64,000 nucleotides of DNA, taken from Planctomycetaceae bacterium. Lineage in GTDB: Bacteria; Planctomycetota; Planctomycetia; Planctomycetales; Planctomycetaceae. This document shows, piece by piece, positions 42,056-51,050 of the stretch. Position 1 is the first letter of the stretch, and the number at the start of each line of letters is the position of its first letter. The position numbers were made by a program, and so were the translations under genes. The stretch covers positions 1 to 64,000 of the forward strand of contig JAKFWA010000131.1 in assembly GCA_021732995.1 (NCBI GenBank). The letters are read 5' to 3'. The notes under the pieces are model-generated. The model saw nothing but the letters and a program-made list of their open reading frames with translations, did no database searches and was not told where the DNA came from.

Positions 42056-44614
42056 TTACAGCGAAGCCAGATCCAGAACAATGGTTGGCGACAGGACATA
42101 AGCCTCGTTGATCTCGGAAGCCGAGTTGTTGGCGAGGTTGTCGTTGCCCTGATTGCCCGCCACGGTGTCGCTGCCGGACTGACTGCGGATGGTGTCGTCG
42201 CCGTCTTCGCCCAGCAGCACATCGTTGCCGATGCCACCATAGAGAGCGTCGTTGCCGTCGCCGCCCAGCACGGTGTCGTCGTTGTCGTCACCGTAGACCT
42301 GGTCATTGCCGTCCATGCCCGTCATGACGTCGTTACCAGCGTTGCCGTGCAGGATGTCGTCGCCGTTGCCGCCGTTCATGGAGTCGTTGCCGTCATCGCC
42401 GTTTATCACGTCGTTGCCGTCACCACCCTGCATGCGGTCGTTGCCCGAGTTGCCGCTGATGGCATCGTTGCCGGCCTGGCCATCCAGCGAGTCATCACCC
42501 GAACCACCCGCGATGCCGTCATCGCCGTCGCCACCCGTGACCGAGTCGTTGCCAACACCGCCACCAAGGACGTCGTTACCCGCTCCACCTTGAACGAAGT
42601 CATCACCGGCCTGACCGTCGACCAGATCGTTGCCGTCTCCACCAGCGGCCTGATCGTTGCCATCACCGCCGACGACGGAGTCGTTGCCAGCACCACCGTC
42701 CAGAGTGTCATCACCCAGGCCGCCGTCCAGCGTGTCACTGTCGGCTTCACCGATCATGCTGTCGTTGCCATCGCGACCGAAGAGACGATCGAGACCATTG
42801 CCGCCTTCCAGCGTGTCACCGGCGGCTGAACCGACCAGCGTGTCATTGCCATCACCACCCAGCAGATTGAGCCGAGCGGTACCGATCGCCACGTTGTTCG
42901 CGGCAATCACGTCGTTGCCGAGGTTACCATCGACGACGATCGCCTGACCGGCTGAAGCCGCCAGTGCTCCGATCGTCACCGAGTCATCACCAGCTCGACC
43001 ATCGATGATGATGCGCGACACCGAGTTGTCGACTCGAATGATCGAGCCGTTGAAGTTCACGTTGATACCAGACGAACCCTGCGAGACGACGATGGTGTCC
43101 GCCGCACCGCTACCGGCGAGCGAGATCGAGTCCGCACCACCGGACGAGGTGATCGAATCGTTGCCTTCACCCGTGCCCGAATTGATCACGTCATCGCCAG
43201 CACCGCCGTCGATGGTGTCAATGCCGCCATTGCCTTTCAGCGTGTCGTTGCCGCCTTCTCCGAGCAACGAGTCGTTACCGCTGCCACCGAACCCGAAGTC
43301 ATCGCCGTCACCAGCGAAGACGGTATCGTTGCCTTCATCACCGCTGATGGTGTCGTTGCCGCCGACTCCACCGCCGCCGCTGGTATCACCGTAGACCAGG
43401 TCATTACCGGCACTGGCGTTGATCGAGTCGTTGCCGTCATTGCCTTCGATGACGTCATCCCCGGCATTACCGACGATCGTATCGTTGCCGGTGTTACCGA
43501 AGATCGAGTCCTTGCCCGATCCGCCATAGACGATGTCGTTACCGCGACCAGCGAAGATCGTGTCATCGGCCGTACCGCCGACGATCAGGTCATTACCCGT
43601 CACCGCGCTGAACTGATCATCGCCGTAGATCAGGTTGCCGGGAGTCACACCAGACACCGTGAAGCCACCGGCTCCACCGTCGATGTTGTCGTCACCCGCT
43701 CCGCCTTCGAGCGTGTCCAGGCCTGAGTGACCTCGCAGCGTGTCGTTACCAGCTCCGCCCAGCCCGCTGTCATTACCGCCACCACCGAAGATGATGTCGT
43801 CGCCGTCACCACCATCCAGGATGTCCTCGTTGACGCCGCCGCCCACGAAGTCATTACCGGCTCCGCCGCTGACCGTGTCATTGCCTTCGCCGCCGTCCAG
43901 CGAGTCATCACCCGCGCCGGTCAAACCAGCCGCGTCACCAGTCACCGAGTCATTGCCGTCACCGGCATCGACGGTGTCGTTGCCAGCGGAACCGGAGATC
44001 GTGTCGTCTCCATCGCCGCCGAAGATGGAGTCATTACCACCATCACCCGTGATGTCGTCATGACCGTCGTTGCCATTGATCAGGTCGGCACCCGTACCGC
44101 CGCTGATGATGTCATCGCCGTGACCACCGTCGATGAAGTTGATGCCATCCTGACCGTTGATGATGTCGTTGCCATCACCGCCAAAGATCGAATCGTTCAG
44201 GTTCAGGCTGCCGAGGATCGTGTCATTGCCCGCATTGCCGTTGATGCGGATCGACGACAGGTTAGTGAACGCCGACGACACCACACCGGTCAGGTTGATG
44301 GTGTTGTCGCCCTGCCCGCCGTTGACGGTGATCGCCGTGATCGTGCTGGCCGGAATGTTGCTGGCCTGCGGCAGCACCTGGCCGTTCGCCAGCACTTGAG
44401 CCTGGCTGAGGTTCTGCGGATTGCGGCGAATGGTGATCGCGTCGTCCGCGTTCGAGTTCACCGTCAGCTCCCCACCGACGAAGAAGGCACTCACGGTGAG
44501 TAACGAGCGATCTTCCAGATCTTGAGCGGCCACCGGATGTGAAACTGCCGAGGCGCGGCGGCGGTGAGTTCGCAAGCGATTCTTGAGTGCGTCGAGCCAA
44601 GCCTGGAATTGCAT
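42056..44614 (-). CDS. RTX-type calcium-binding repeat protein with planctomycete LEDRSLLT leader
   Basis: 852 residues from the ATG at 44614 (MQFQAWLDALKNRLR); the frame begins 50 codons earlier. The leader F..WL..L..RL....RR.....LEDRSLLTVSAF is the form seen at the start of many large surface proteins of planctomycetes and ends near the hydrophobic TVSAFF. Residues about 60-130 are a beta region. The rest is dominated by GGxGxDxUx nonapeptides (GGDGNDIINGQDG, GGSGKDSIFGN, GGDGNDALYGG), which form calcium-filled parallel beta rolls. A non-RTX strip at about residues 525-590 splits two RTX blocks. There is no adjacent type I transporter, so the export route is unknown. Confidence 0.9.
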   Translation of the reverse strand: MQFQAWLDALKNRLRTHRRRASAVSHPVAAQDLEDRSLLTVSAFFVGGELTVNSNADDAITIRRNPQNLSQAQVLANGQVLPQASNIPASTITAITVNGGQGDNTINLTGVVSSAFTNLSSIRINGNAGNDTILGSLNLNDSIFGGDGNDIINGQDGINFIDGGHGDDIISGGTGADLINGNDGHDDITGDGGNDSIFGGDGDDTISGSAGNDTVDAGDGNDSVTGDAAGLTGAGDDSLDGGEGNDTVSGGAGNDFVGGGVNEDILDGGDGDDIIFGGGGNDSGLGGAGNDTLRGHSGLDTLEGGAGDDNIDGGAGGFTVSGVTPGNLIYGDDQFSAVTGNDLIVGGTADDTIFAGRGNDIVYGGSGKDSIFGNTGNDTIVGNAGDDVIEGNDGNDSINASAGNDLVYGDTSGGGGVGGNDTISGDEGNDTVFAGDGDDFGFGGSGNDSLLGEGGNDTLKGNGGIDTIDGGAGDDVINSGTGEGNDSITSSGGADSISLAGSGAADTIVVSQGSSGINVNFNGSIIRVDNSVSRIIIDGRAGDDSVTIGALAASAGQAIVVDGNLGNDVIAANNVAIGTARLNLLGGDGNDTLVGSAAGDTLEGGNGLDRLFGRDGNDSMIGEADSDTLDGGLGDDTLDGGAGNDSVVGGDGNDQAAGGDGNDLVDGQAGDDFVQGGAGNDVLGGGVGNDSVTGGDGDDGIAGGSGDDSLDGQAGNDAISGNSGNDRMQGGDGNDVINGDDGNDSMNGGNGDDILHGNAGNDVMTGMDGNDQVYGDDNDDTVLGGDGNDALYGGIGNDVLLGEDGDDTIRSQSGSDTVAGNQGNDNLANNSASEINEAYVLSPTIVLDLASL

Positions 44615-45237
44615 GGGACCCGTCCCTGGGTGCTGTCCGTTCGGCTGCAAGGCCTGATCCGCTTCCTGCGGACTGGTGGCGATGAATTGCCGTTCGGTGT
44701 GTGAAAGAATTCCGTCCGTGAGCGTGGAACTGGCTGAGCGCCAAAACCCCGCTGGTCCAATCACTTGCTGTGTGAACGATGCTTCCGCGTTCCGCAGGCC
44801 TCCGTGACCCGTCCAACACGAAACCGTCTGTCATGGCTTATCGACACCGGGCATTCGGTTTCCACGATATCAATGACAAACGCCCTAGAGTGCCGCTAAC
44901 CGGATAAGTTTTGGCCTGCGGCAAAGTCTTCCCAAGTTCGCCAATTTGCGTGTTTCAAATTATTCCGCCGCCCCGGATCCAAGATCGATGGAGGGCTGTT
45001 AAGCCACTACCTCTAAAGGACTTATGGGACCAATAGGATTCATAGGTTCCGTAAGTCCCATCGACTGGCGCGACAGCGGCCTTAGATGAAGCAGCAGACG
45101 CCCCCGGCTCCCCGACCCGAATCTCACTCTCAGCAACTGGGTCGCTGGATCACGCCGGAGGCTTGTGTTAAACACTCGTCTGACTGGTGCTGGCCTCTGC
45201 CATCAGTTTTGTTCGAGTCCCCTGAGAGATTGCTCGC
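44615..45237. other. Divergent region upstream of the RTX gene
   Basis: About 620 bases. The first 150 are the in-frame upstream part of the RTX gene frame and may belong to a longer form. Then comes a stretch without genes that should hold both promoters. It contains the inverted repeat at 45018-45058. No known operator was recognised. Confidence 0.4.
45018..45058. repeat. Inverted repeat GGACTTATGGGACC type
   Basis: GGACTTATGGGACC at 45018-45031 is matched by GGTTCCGTAAGTCC at 45045-45058, pairing over 12 of 14 positions, with AATAGGATTCATA between. It lies in the intergenic space between the RTX gene and the His-rich membrane protein gene. It may be a REP-like element or a regulator site. 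Confidence 0.5.
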
Positions 45238-45723
45238 ATGTCCGAACTTTTTGATAGTCTTGTAAACCTGTTCGCGGCTGCCTTCGGAGTCATCCAGGCT
45301 CTGGTGATGTTCGTGCTGCCGTATGCGGCTCTGATTTCCTGGGTCGCGTTCTGGACGCTCGCCGTGAACTGGGTGAAGCTCTACGAGATCCTGTTCAAGA
45401 AGGGTGGCGTGGTCGGCCTGATCCTCATCTGCCTGATGTCGATTCTGGTCTGGGGCCTGATCGCTCCTCCGATTGGCGGACATCACGAACTACTGGGCAT
45501 GAAGCTCAGCAACTTCATCGCCAAAATTGTCTTCGTCAGCTCGCTGGTGACGATCATGTTCCTGTGTGGCTCAGTGCAGTTGTCCGGATCGGTCGCTGCC
45601 TTTACGAACTTCGATGAGCCCGAACCAGACACCGGGCACGGTGGCCACGGTCATGGACATGATGACGGTCACGGAGCCGCCGATCACGGACACGGCGGTC
45701 ACGCTCCGAGCCATGCCCACTAA
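45238..45723 (+). CDS. Three-helix membrane protein with His-rich tail
   Basis: 161 residues. Membrane helices at about 14-33, 58-76 and 91-112. The N-terminal two thirds are compact and hydrophobic. After residue 125 the protein becomes EPEPDTGHGGHGHGHDDGHG, then AADHGHGGHAPSHAH, a tail with about 12 His that could bind Zn, Ni or Cu. No transporter fold was recognised, so it is not called a metal pump. A strong hairpin follows the gene. It is divergent from the RTX gene. Confidence 0.75.
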   Translation: MSELFDSLVNLFAAAFGVIQALVMFVLPYAALISWVAFWTLAVNWVKLYEILFKKGGVVGLILICLMSILVWGLIAPPIGGHHELLGMKLSNFIAKIVFVSSLVTIMFLCGSVQLSGSVAAFTNFDEPEPDTGHGGHGHGHDDGHGAADHGHGGHAPSHAH

Positions 45724-45755
45724 GAGGCTCGACACCAGACACAGATCGCTCACAA

Positions 45756-45787
45756 GAAGCACGAATGACACCTCTCATTCGTGCTTC
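45756..45787 (+). terminator. Long hairpin terminator after the His-rich membrane protein gene
   Basis: GAAGCACGAATGA (45756-45768) pairs perfectly over 13 bases with TCATTCGTGCTTC (45775-45787); loop CACCTC. A weak T-rich tail follows (GTTCATTTC). It lies 32 bases after the stop. Confidence 0.75.
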
Positions 45788-45842
45788 GTTCATTTCTAGC
45801 CTGAGTTCTTTCTGCCGGGATGATCTTCGAAGGAGACTTCAG

Positions 45843-47270
45843 ATGGCCAACGTGCGTGACTGGGGAGCTGCTGGCGATGGCAAGATGGATGACACTGAAG
45901 CGTTGCAGCACGCCATCAACGATGCGGACGGTGTGATCGAGTTTCCGCGCGGTGAATATCTCATCTCGAAACCGCTGATCGTTGATCTGGTGAAAGTCGG
46001 ACGCACGGCCATCAGCGGTTCAGGCGGCACCGCCAAGCTGGTCATGACAGGCCCCGGCCCGGCGATCTCGCTGGTCGGTAATCATACGGGATCGGCAGAC
46101 CCCAATAGCTTTCGTCCGGAAGAATGGCGTAACGAACGCATGCCGACGATCGACGGCATTGAGATCGAAGGCCGCCATCCAGAAGCCGATGGCATTCGCA
46201 TCGCGGGCGTGATGCAGCCCACGCTGACGCGCGTGTTGATTCGCCAGGTTCGCACGGCGGTTTACGTCACGGGTCGCGCCAGAAACATTCTCATCGACGG
46301 CTGCCACATCTATCACAACACCAACATCGGCGTGCATCTCGACAAGGTCAACCTGCATCAGGTCATCATTGGCGATTCGCACATCAGCTATAATCGACGC
46401 GGTGGAATTCGCGTGGAAAACAGCGAAATCCGCAACTTCCAGATCACGGGCAACGACATCGAATACAACAACTTCCGAGCGTTCGCGAAGCTGTTTTCCA
46501 AGCCGGAAGACGAGGCCGAGCCAACCGCCGAAATCTATATCGACGTCGGCACTGGCACCGTGCGCGAAGGCACGATTGCCAGCAACACGATCCAGGCGAC
46601 CTTCAGTTCCGGTGGCTCGAACATTCGCATGATCGGTGGTGGCGAAGAGGGGAAGCACAAGGCCGGCATGTGGACGATCTCAGGCAATCTGATCGGCAGC
46701 CAGAAGAACAACATCCACCTGACGTACTGCCGGGGAGTCACCATCACCGGCAACTACATCTACAGCGGCCATCATCGCAACGTGCTGGTCGAGCACTCGC
46801 GGAATATTCTGCTGGGTCCCAACACGATCGGCCACAACCCGGACTACAACGACAAGGAACTGGCCACCGGAGTCACGTTCAGCGACTCATTCAACTGCAA
46901 TATCACCGGCCTGCTCATTCAGGACGCCGAGGCCGGGACGCACACCATCAAGGACGCCGTGCCGCTGCAACGTGAGGCGCTGGTTGAAGTCATTCGCTGC
47001 CAGCGCATGAACATCACCGGCTGCCAGATTCTGGACGGCACACCGGTTGGCCTGCTGCTGGATGATTGCCAGGACAGCATCGTTTCCAGTTGCCTGGTTG
47101 CCGATCAGCGGACCGAGAAGCGAATGACCATCGGCATTGCCGTCAAAGGCGATGGAAAGGGTGTCTTGGTCTGTAATAACCGCGTCATAGACGCGCGTCC
47201 GGAGCGGCCCAGGAAGACGGGAGATGTCAATCCCAATTTCACCGTCCGGCAGGGTAACCTTGAGGGCTAG
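45843..47270 (+). CDS. Right-handed beta-helix protein (pectate-lyase-like fold)
   Basis: 475 residues from the ATG at 45843, with AAGGAG eight bases upstream. The start MANVRDWGAAGDGKMDDTEALQ is the pectate lyase superfamily 3 leader. Then come repeated helix rungs (RNILIDGCHIYHNTNIGVHLDKV, NFQITGNDIEYNN, RGVTITGNYIYSGHHRNVLVEHS, RMNITGCQILDGTPVGLLLDDC). No clear catalytic Asp/His set could be assigned, so the substrate is unknown; family members act on polysaccharides or serve as scaffolds. It has no signal peptide, which is odd for such a protein. Confidence 0.85.
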   Translation: MANVRDWGAAGDGKMDDTEALQHAINDADGVIEFPRGEYLISKPLIVDLVKVGRTAISGSGGTAKLVMTGPGPAISLVGNHTGSADPNSFRPEEWRNERMPTIDGIEIEGRHPEADGIRIAGVMQPTLTRVLIRQVRTAVYVTGRARNILIDGCHIYHNTNIGVHLDKVNLHQVIIGDSHISYNRRGGIRVENSEIRNFQITGNDIEYNNFRAFAKLFSKPEDEAEPTAEIYIDVGTGTVREGTIASNTIQATFSSGGSNIRMIGGGEEGKHKAGMWTISGNLIGSQKNNIHLTYCRGVTITGNYIYSGHHRNVLVEHSRNILLGPNTIGHNPDYNDKELATGVTFSDSFNCNITGLLIQDAEAGTHTIKDAVPLQREALVEVIRCQRMNITGCQILDGTPVGLLLDDCQDSIVSSCLVADQRTEKRMTIGIAVKGDGKGVLVCNNRVIDARPERPRKTGDVNPNFTVRQGNLEG

Positions 47271-47287
47271 TGGATCACCAAAGTGTT

Positions 47288-47341
47288 GTGGCCCGCACTC
47301 TCCGTGTGCGGGCATGTCGGCACACGGAGAGTGCCGACCAC
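47288..47341. repeat. Palindrome after the beta-helix gene
   Basis: Arms at 47288-47309 and 47320-47341 pair over 20 of 22 positions. The core GCACTCTCCGTGTGC and GCACACGGAGAGTGC lies around a ten-base loop. It begins 17 bases after the stop of the beta-helix gene. No T-run follows, so it is either a dispersed repeat or a weak terminator. Confidence 0.65.
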
Positions 47342-47578
47342 AAGACTCACCACTCCCAGGACCGGAGATCTCCAACAGCCGTCAAGATGGCGACCGGGCC
47401 ACCCTGATCAAGGGCGGAACGGCTGGAAGCGGCACTCCATTCCGAACATTGACGCGGTATTAGACTGATCTATTGAGCATGGCGAGTTCTGATTATATCC
47501 CCGCCCACGACCATCGTTCGCGGGGCCAGCAACTCTTTGTTCGTGGAGCGAACGGCGGCAATCTTCAAGGATGAAGAG

Positions 47579-48487
47579 ATGCGTAAGCTCATATTCCTGG
47601 CGATGTTAGCCCTGCTCGCAGGCTGCGTCGCGCCGCATTACGAATACGGAGCCAGCTCCACCCGGAAAGACTATCGCTTACCGGACGGCGAGTCGCAGAT
47701 CGAGCGAGGTCGTGAGAACAAGTTCATCGACGGTGTGGGTTGGGTCGTGGGCATTCCGACCAAGATCATGCTGCTCAATGCGAAGATGGATAATCACAAC
47801 ATCTCGCCGCAGACCGAGCAGGAACTGGTGGAGTACCTCGAGAAGAACGACCTCGATTGCGTGAAGGTGCGGCTGAATCAGTATGACCCGGTTGGTGAAT
47901 GGAAGCGACTGACGAAGAACACTCAAGTCAGCGCCGGCTGGCGTTACACTGCGGGCACACTGTCGTTACTCGGGTACACCCTGCTGCCCGGACGAATCAT
48001 TGGAGGCGACAACTACAACCCCTTCACAAACACGATCAATCTGTATTCCGATCATCCGGCGGTGGCGTTGCACGAAGCTGGCCATGCCAAGGACTTCGGC
48101 CAGCAGGAGTGGAAGGGCACCTACGGCGTCGCCTATTCCATCCCCGTCTATGGACTTCTGCACGAAGCTCGCGCGACGAACGATGCCTTGAGTTACATGG
48201 AAGCCGAAGGGAAATACGACCTGCAGGCCGACGCCTACAAAGTGTTGTACCCGGCTTATGGCAGCCATGTCGGCGGCCAGTTCAGCAACTTCATTCCCGC
48301 CCCTGCCAGTTGGGCGATCATGGCTGGCTGCGTGATCCCCGGACACATCGCCGGTCGAGCGAAGGCCAACGAGGTCGAAGAGACTCAGCTCTACAGCCGA
48401 CGCGGTCGCAGCAAGCCGTCTGACAGTGGCATCAGGCAGGCTGGTCATGAAGAACCGGCGCGTTCCCGCAGACCAGTCGACGAGTAG
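47579..48487 (+). CDS. Lipoprotein with HExxH metallopeptidase-like site
   Basis: 302 residues from the ATG at 47579 (MRKLIFLAMLALLAGC), with AAGGA upstream. The lipobox LLAGC ends the signal peptide. The central string DHPAVALHEAGHAKDFGQQEW has the zinc-binding HExxH. A second HEA string (GLLHEARATNDALSYME) lies about 40 residues later and could hold the third ligand (Glu). The C-terminal 40 residues are basic and low in order. No named family was recognised. It may be a membrane-attached peptidase or an inactive relative. Confidence 0.78.
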   Translation: MRKLIFLAMLALLAGCVAPHYEYGASSTRKDYRLPDGESQIERGRENKFIDGVGWVVGIPTKIMLLNAKMDNHNISPQTEQELVEYLEKNDLDCVKVRLNQYDPVGEWKRLTKNTQVSAGWRYTAGTLSLLGYTLLPGRIIGGDNYNPFTNTINLYSDHPAVALHEAGHAKDFGQQEWKGTYGVAYSIPVYGLLHEARATNDALSYMEAEGKYDLQADAYKVLYPAYGSHVGGQFSNFIPAPASWAIMAGCVIPGHIAGRAKANEVEETQLYSRRGRSKPSDSGIRQAGHEEPARSRRPVDE

Positions 48488-48553
48488 CTGGCAATCTTTG
48501 ATCTCACAGCCAAAGATTCGCCAAAGCATCGAGGCGACTACTGAGGAGTGAAC

Positions 48554-49579
48554 GTGCAATTTTCAAATGACGACCTGCTGCTCGTCACGGGAGCAACGGG
48601 TTTGGTGGGCAGCCATGTGGCTCAGCGCGCCCGCGAACGTGGCATCCGTACGCGGGCTCTGGTCCGATCAAACAGCGATCGCAAGCTGCTACAGCAATGG
48701 GGCGTCGAGTTCGTCGACGGCGACCTGACCGACTTTGATTCTCACAAGCGTGCCGCAGAAGGTGTGACCGCCTTCGTCCATTGCGCCGCGAAGGTCGGCG
48801 ACTGGGGTCCGGTTGAGGAGTACCGTCGCGTCAACGTCGGCGGCACAGAAAGCCTGCTCAATGCCGTGAAAGCGAATGGAACGCTGAAGCGTGTGGTGCA
48901 TATCAGTTCGCTCGGCGTCTATCCCGCAGGCGACCATCACGGCACCGACGAAACCCAGCCGATTTCCTTGGAAGGCATCGACGGATACACGCTCACGAAG
49001 GCGGAATCCGAGCAACTGGTCCGCAGCCATATTGCCGAATACAAGCTGCCCGCGATCATCCTGCGCCCCGGCTTCATCTATGGCGAGCGTGACCGCACTG
49101 TGTTGCCACGCATTCTTGGTCGTCTCACCAGCGGCAAGTTCAAGTTCATCGGCGATGGCCACACACTGCTCAACAACACCTACGTCGGCAATCTGGCCGA
49201 CGCCATCTTCCTGGCGCTCGATCGAGATGACCTGATCGGCGAAGTCTTCAACATCACCGACGGCAAGCTCGTTACCAAACGCCACTTCATCGGCAAGATC
49301 ACCGAACACGCAGGAATTCCAGCGCCGACGAAGGCCGCACCACTGGCGGTCGTGAAGACGCTCGCCAAAACACTGGAAGCGATCTGGAAGGCGTTCGATG
49401 CGAAGGAAGCACCGTTCGTTTCCAGTGCGAGCGTCAAGTTCCTGGGCTACAACCTCGACTACAGTTGCGAGAAAGCCCAGCGGTTACTCGGCTATCAACC
49501 CCGTGTTCCCTTCGACGATGGCATCGCCGCCGCCGTCGGCTGGTGCAAAGAAGCCGGGCTGATTCCCAAGAAGGCATGA
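48554..49579 (+). CDS. NAD-dependent epimerase/dehydratase (extended SDR)
   Basis: 341 residues from the GTG at 48554, with GAGGAG five bases upstream; a GTG two codons earlier is less well placed. The fold strings are LLVTGATGLVGSHVAQRA (nucleotide site), VEFVDGDLTD, VHCAAKVGDWG, VVHISSLGVYPAG, and YTLTKAESEQL with the catalytic Tyr-x-x-x-Lys. LRPGFIYGERDRTVLPR and NNTYVGNLADAIFLAL are typical of the 3-beta-hydroxysteroid dehydrogenase/dihydroflavonol branch. It acts on a sugar, lipid or steroid-like substrate that cannot be named. Transcribed after the lipoprotein gene. Confidence 0.88.
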   Translation: MQFSNDDLLLVTGATGLVGSHVAQRARERGIRTRALVRSNSDRKLLQQWGVEFVDGDLTDFDSHKRAAEGVTAFVHCAAKVGDWGPVEEYRRVNVGGTESLLNAVKANGTLKRVVHISSLGVYPAGDHHGTDETQPISLEGIDGYTLTKAESEQLVRSHIAEYKLPAIILRPGFIYGERDRTVLPRILGRLTSGKFKFIGDGHTLLNNTYVGNLADAIFLALDRDDLIGEVFNITDGKLVTKRHFIGKITEHAGIPAPTKAAPLAVVKTLAKTLEAIWKAFDAKEAPFVSSASVKFLGYNLDYSCEKAQRLLGYQPRVPFDDGIAAAVGWCKEAGLIPKKA

Positions 49580-50257
49580 TCCTGCAGGCTCAGCTTTTCT
49601 ATTGTAGGGCGGACAATCGTGTCCGCCGAGAACGTTGGCGGACACGATTGTCCGCCCGTCTCCACGGGTTCCGCGTCGGCGAGCTGAGCCGTTACACACA
49701 TGGCTACATTCCGACGCCCCTGCGGGGCTAAGAATCGGGAAAGTTATCAATCACAGAGGTATGAGGCCGATGCCGCGCGCGGTAAGAGAGGCTGGGGTCG
49801 AGGGCGATTGTTTCCCTCTGACTCCGACTTCGGCCGAACTGATCCGGCGACGCTTCGCGCAGGGCGTCTGTCATTCTGAAGCATCACCTTGTCCCCACAA
49901 CGTCAAAACCCCAACGGGGTTTTATTCTTCAGCCCAGGGTCGCCGCAGAGCGGCGCACCCTGGGTTAGAGTGTATTATGCAGGACGAACCCTGAAGGGGT
50001 TCTACTCACACATCGAGCGTGGCGGAGGGTGGAACCCTTACAGGGTTCGGCCTTGATTCGGTTGAACTACCCTGGGTGCGCTGCTGCGCAGCAACCCTGG
50101 GCTGGAGAGTCTCACCCCTTCAGGGTGACTCAACTATCCGCAGCCGGACACGTCTCGCCACTGCCATTCTTTGAACGGAATAATGTGAGAATGATCTCAG
50201 GCTGCTCGATATAGATGACTGCAAATTCGTACTTCCACCGCATTCAGGTTTGCAAAA
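49580..50257. other. Repeat-rich non-coding stretch of about 680 bases
   Basis: No gene was called. It begins with the palindrome at 49607-49657 and then carries a run of small hairpins: 49905-49923, 49933-49964, 49986-50002, 50032-50048, 50070-50101 and 50113-50127. Short ones of the type AACCCC-AAC-GGGGTT and GAACCCT-TAC-AGGGTTC alternate with longer ones bounded by CCCAGGGT/ACCCTGGG or CCCTGGG. Open frames in it are chance frames. It looks like a place where dispersed intergenic repeats have built up. Confidence 0.7.
49607..49657. repeat. GGACAATC-type intergenic palindrome (copy 2)
   Basis: A perfect inverted repeat with 21-base arms at 49607-49627 and 49637-49657 around a nine-base loop. 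The core GGGCGGACAATCGTGTCC matches copies at 36821-36861 and 54987-55042. It lies 27 bases after the SDR gene. Confidence 0.85.
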
Positions 50258-50938
50258 TCAACCCCGTGTTTGGCTCAGTTCTTCCACATGTGCGGGGCGT
50301 CGGGGGCGAAAGCTCACGCACTCGTAAACGATGAGCGGGATCAACCAACTGAACCACGAGGCGACCGGATCAAACCAAAGCCACTTCACGTCGAAGTAGG
50401 TGCCCGTCCCGCCAGCCACGCGGAGCACCACAGCCGAGCACAGCAGCACGAAACAACGGGTCATCCAGCGGCGGTGATCGGCGAATCGCCTCTCGACGGC
50501 CGCCTTCCAGCCGAGCGCCGCGACGGCGCCAGTCAACACCGCCAGGATGGCAAAGCTGATTCCGGCAATGGTTCCAGTTGCGGTGTAATACGCCATCCAC
50601 AGACCGCTGGGAGCCACTAGAAACACCACACAGATCGTCTGGATGCGCCCCAGCCGGCGATGCCAGATCGGGAATCTGGCACGAAAGGCATCGCTCATCA
50701 GCACGACGCCAACCAGCAGCGTAACCGGACCGCTCGCAATGTGCGGGTAGAACGCCCATTGATAACCGCGAAAGAAATAGTGCTCGCGGCCCTGCAGAAA
50801 GCTGGAATCGAAGTTCGGCGGAAGGTAGTCCACATAACCCGCCACGACCTCGACGGTCACGCGCACAATCAACACGACCACCAGCGCGACGGACGCACGC
50901 ATCAGCAGAGTCGATGATGATTGAGACTGACGGTTCAT
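50258..50938 (-). CDS. DUF2306 family membrane protein
   Basis: 226 residues with about six membrane helices. The strings HIASGPVTLLVGVVLM, IWHRRLGRIQTICVVFLVAPSG and FADHRRWMTRCFVLLCSAVVLR match the DUF2306 pattern, with its conserved His in the H(I/A)..G, HRRLG and DHRRWM places. Those His could hold haem or metal, but no function is known. It stands alone and converges on the repeat-rich stretch. Confidence 0.87.
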   Translation of the reverse strand: MNRQSQSSSTLLMRASVALVVVLIVRVTVEVVAGYVDYLPPNFDSSFLQGREHYFFRGYQWAFYPHIASGPVTLLVGVVLMSDAFRARFPIWHRRLGRIQTICVVFLVAPSGLWMAYYTATGTIAGISFAILAVLTGAVAALGWKAAVERRFADHRRWMTRCFVLLCSAVVLRVAGGTGTYFDVKWLWFDPVASWFSWLIPLIVYECVSFRPRRPAHVEELSQTRG

Positions 50939-51050
50939 GAATCTACGCCGTGCGATTCGGACGCGGAATTAATTTGATGGCTGTAACAGCGACATTGGGA
51001 CGACGCACGAAAACACGCGATAGCTTTCGAGAGTCCGCATCAGCGCCAGT

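Noticed and set aside
41984-44503. Long plus-strand frames of Val/Ala-rich repeats opposite the RTX gene
   Set aside because: They are the mirror of the GGxGxDxUx repeat codons and have no independent start signal.
42056-44614. Short direct repeats that could suggest a CRISPR array
   Set aside because: The repeats are in frame and translate to RTX nonapeptides; unit length is 27 bases or multiples, without spacers.
49635-49994. Plus-strand frame of 119 codons in the repeat-rich gap
   Set aside because: It runs through two palindromes and hairpins and has no ribosome site.
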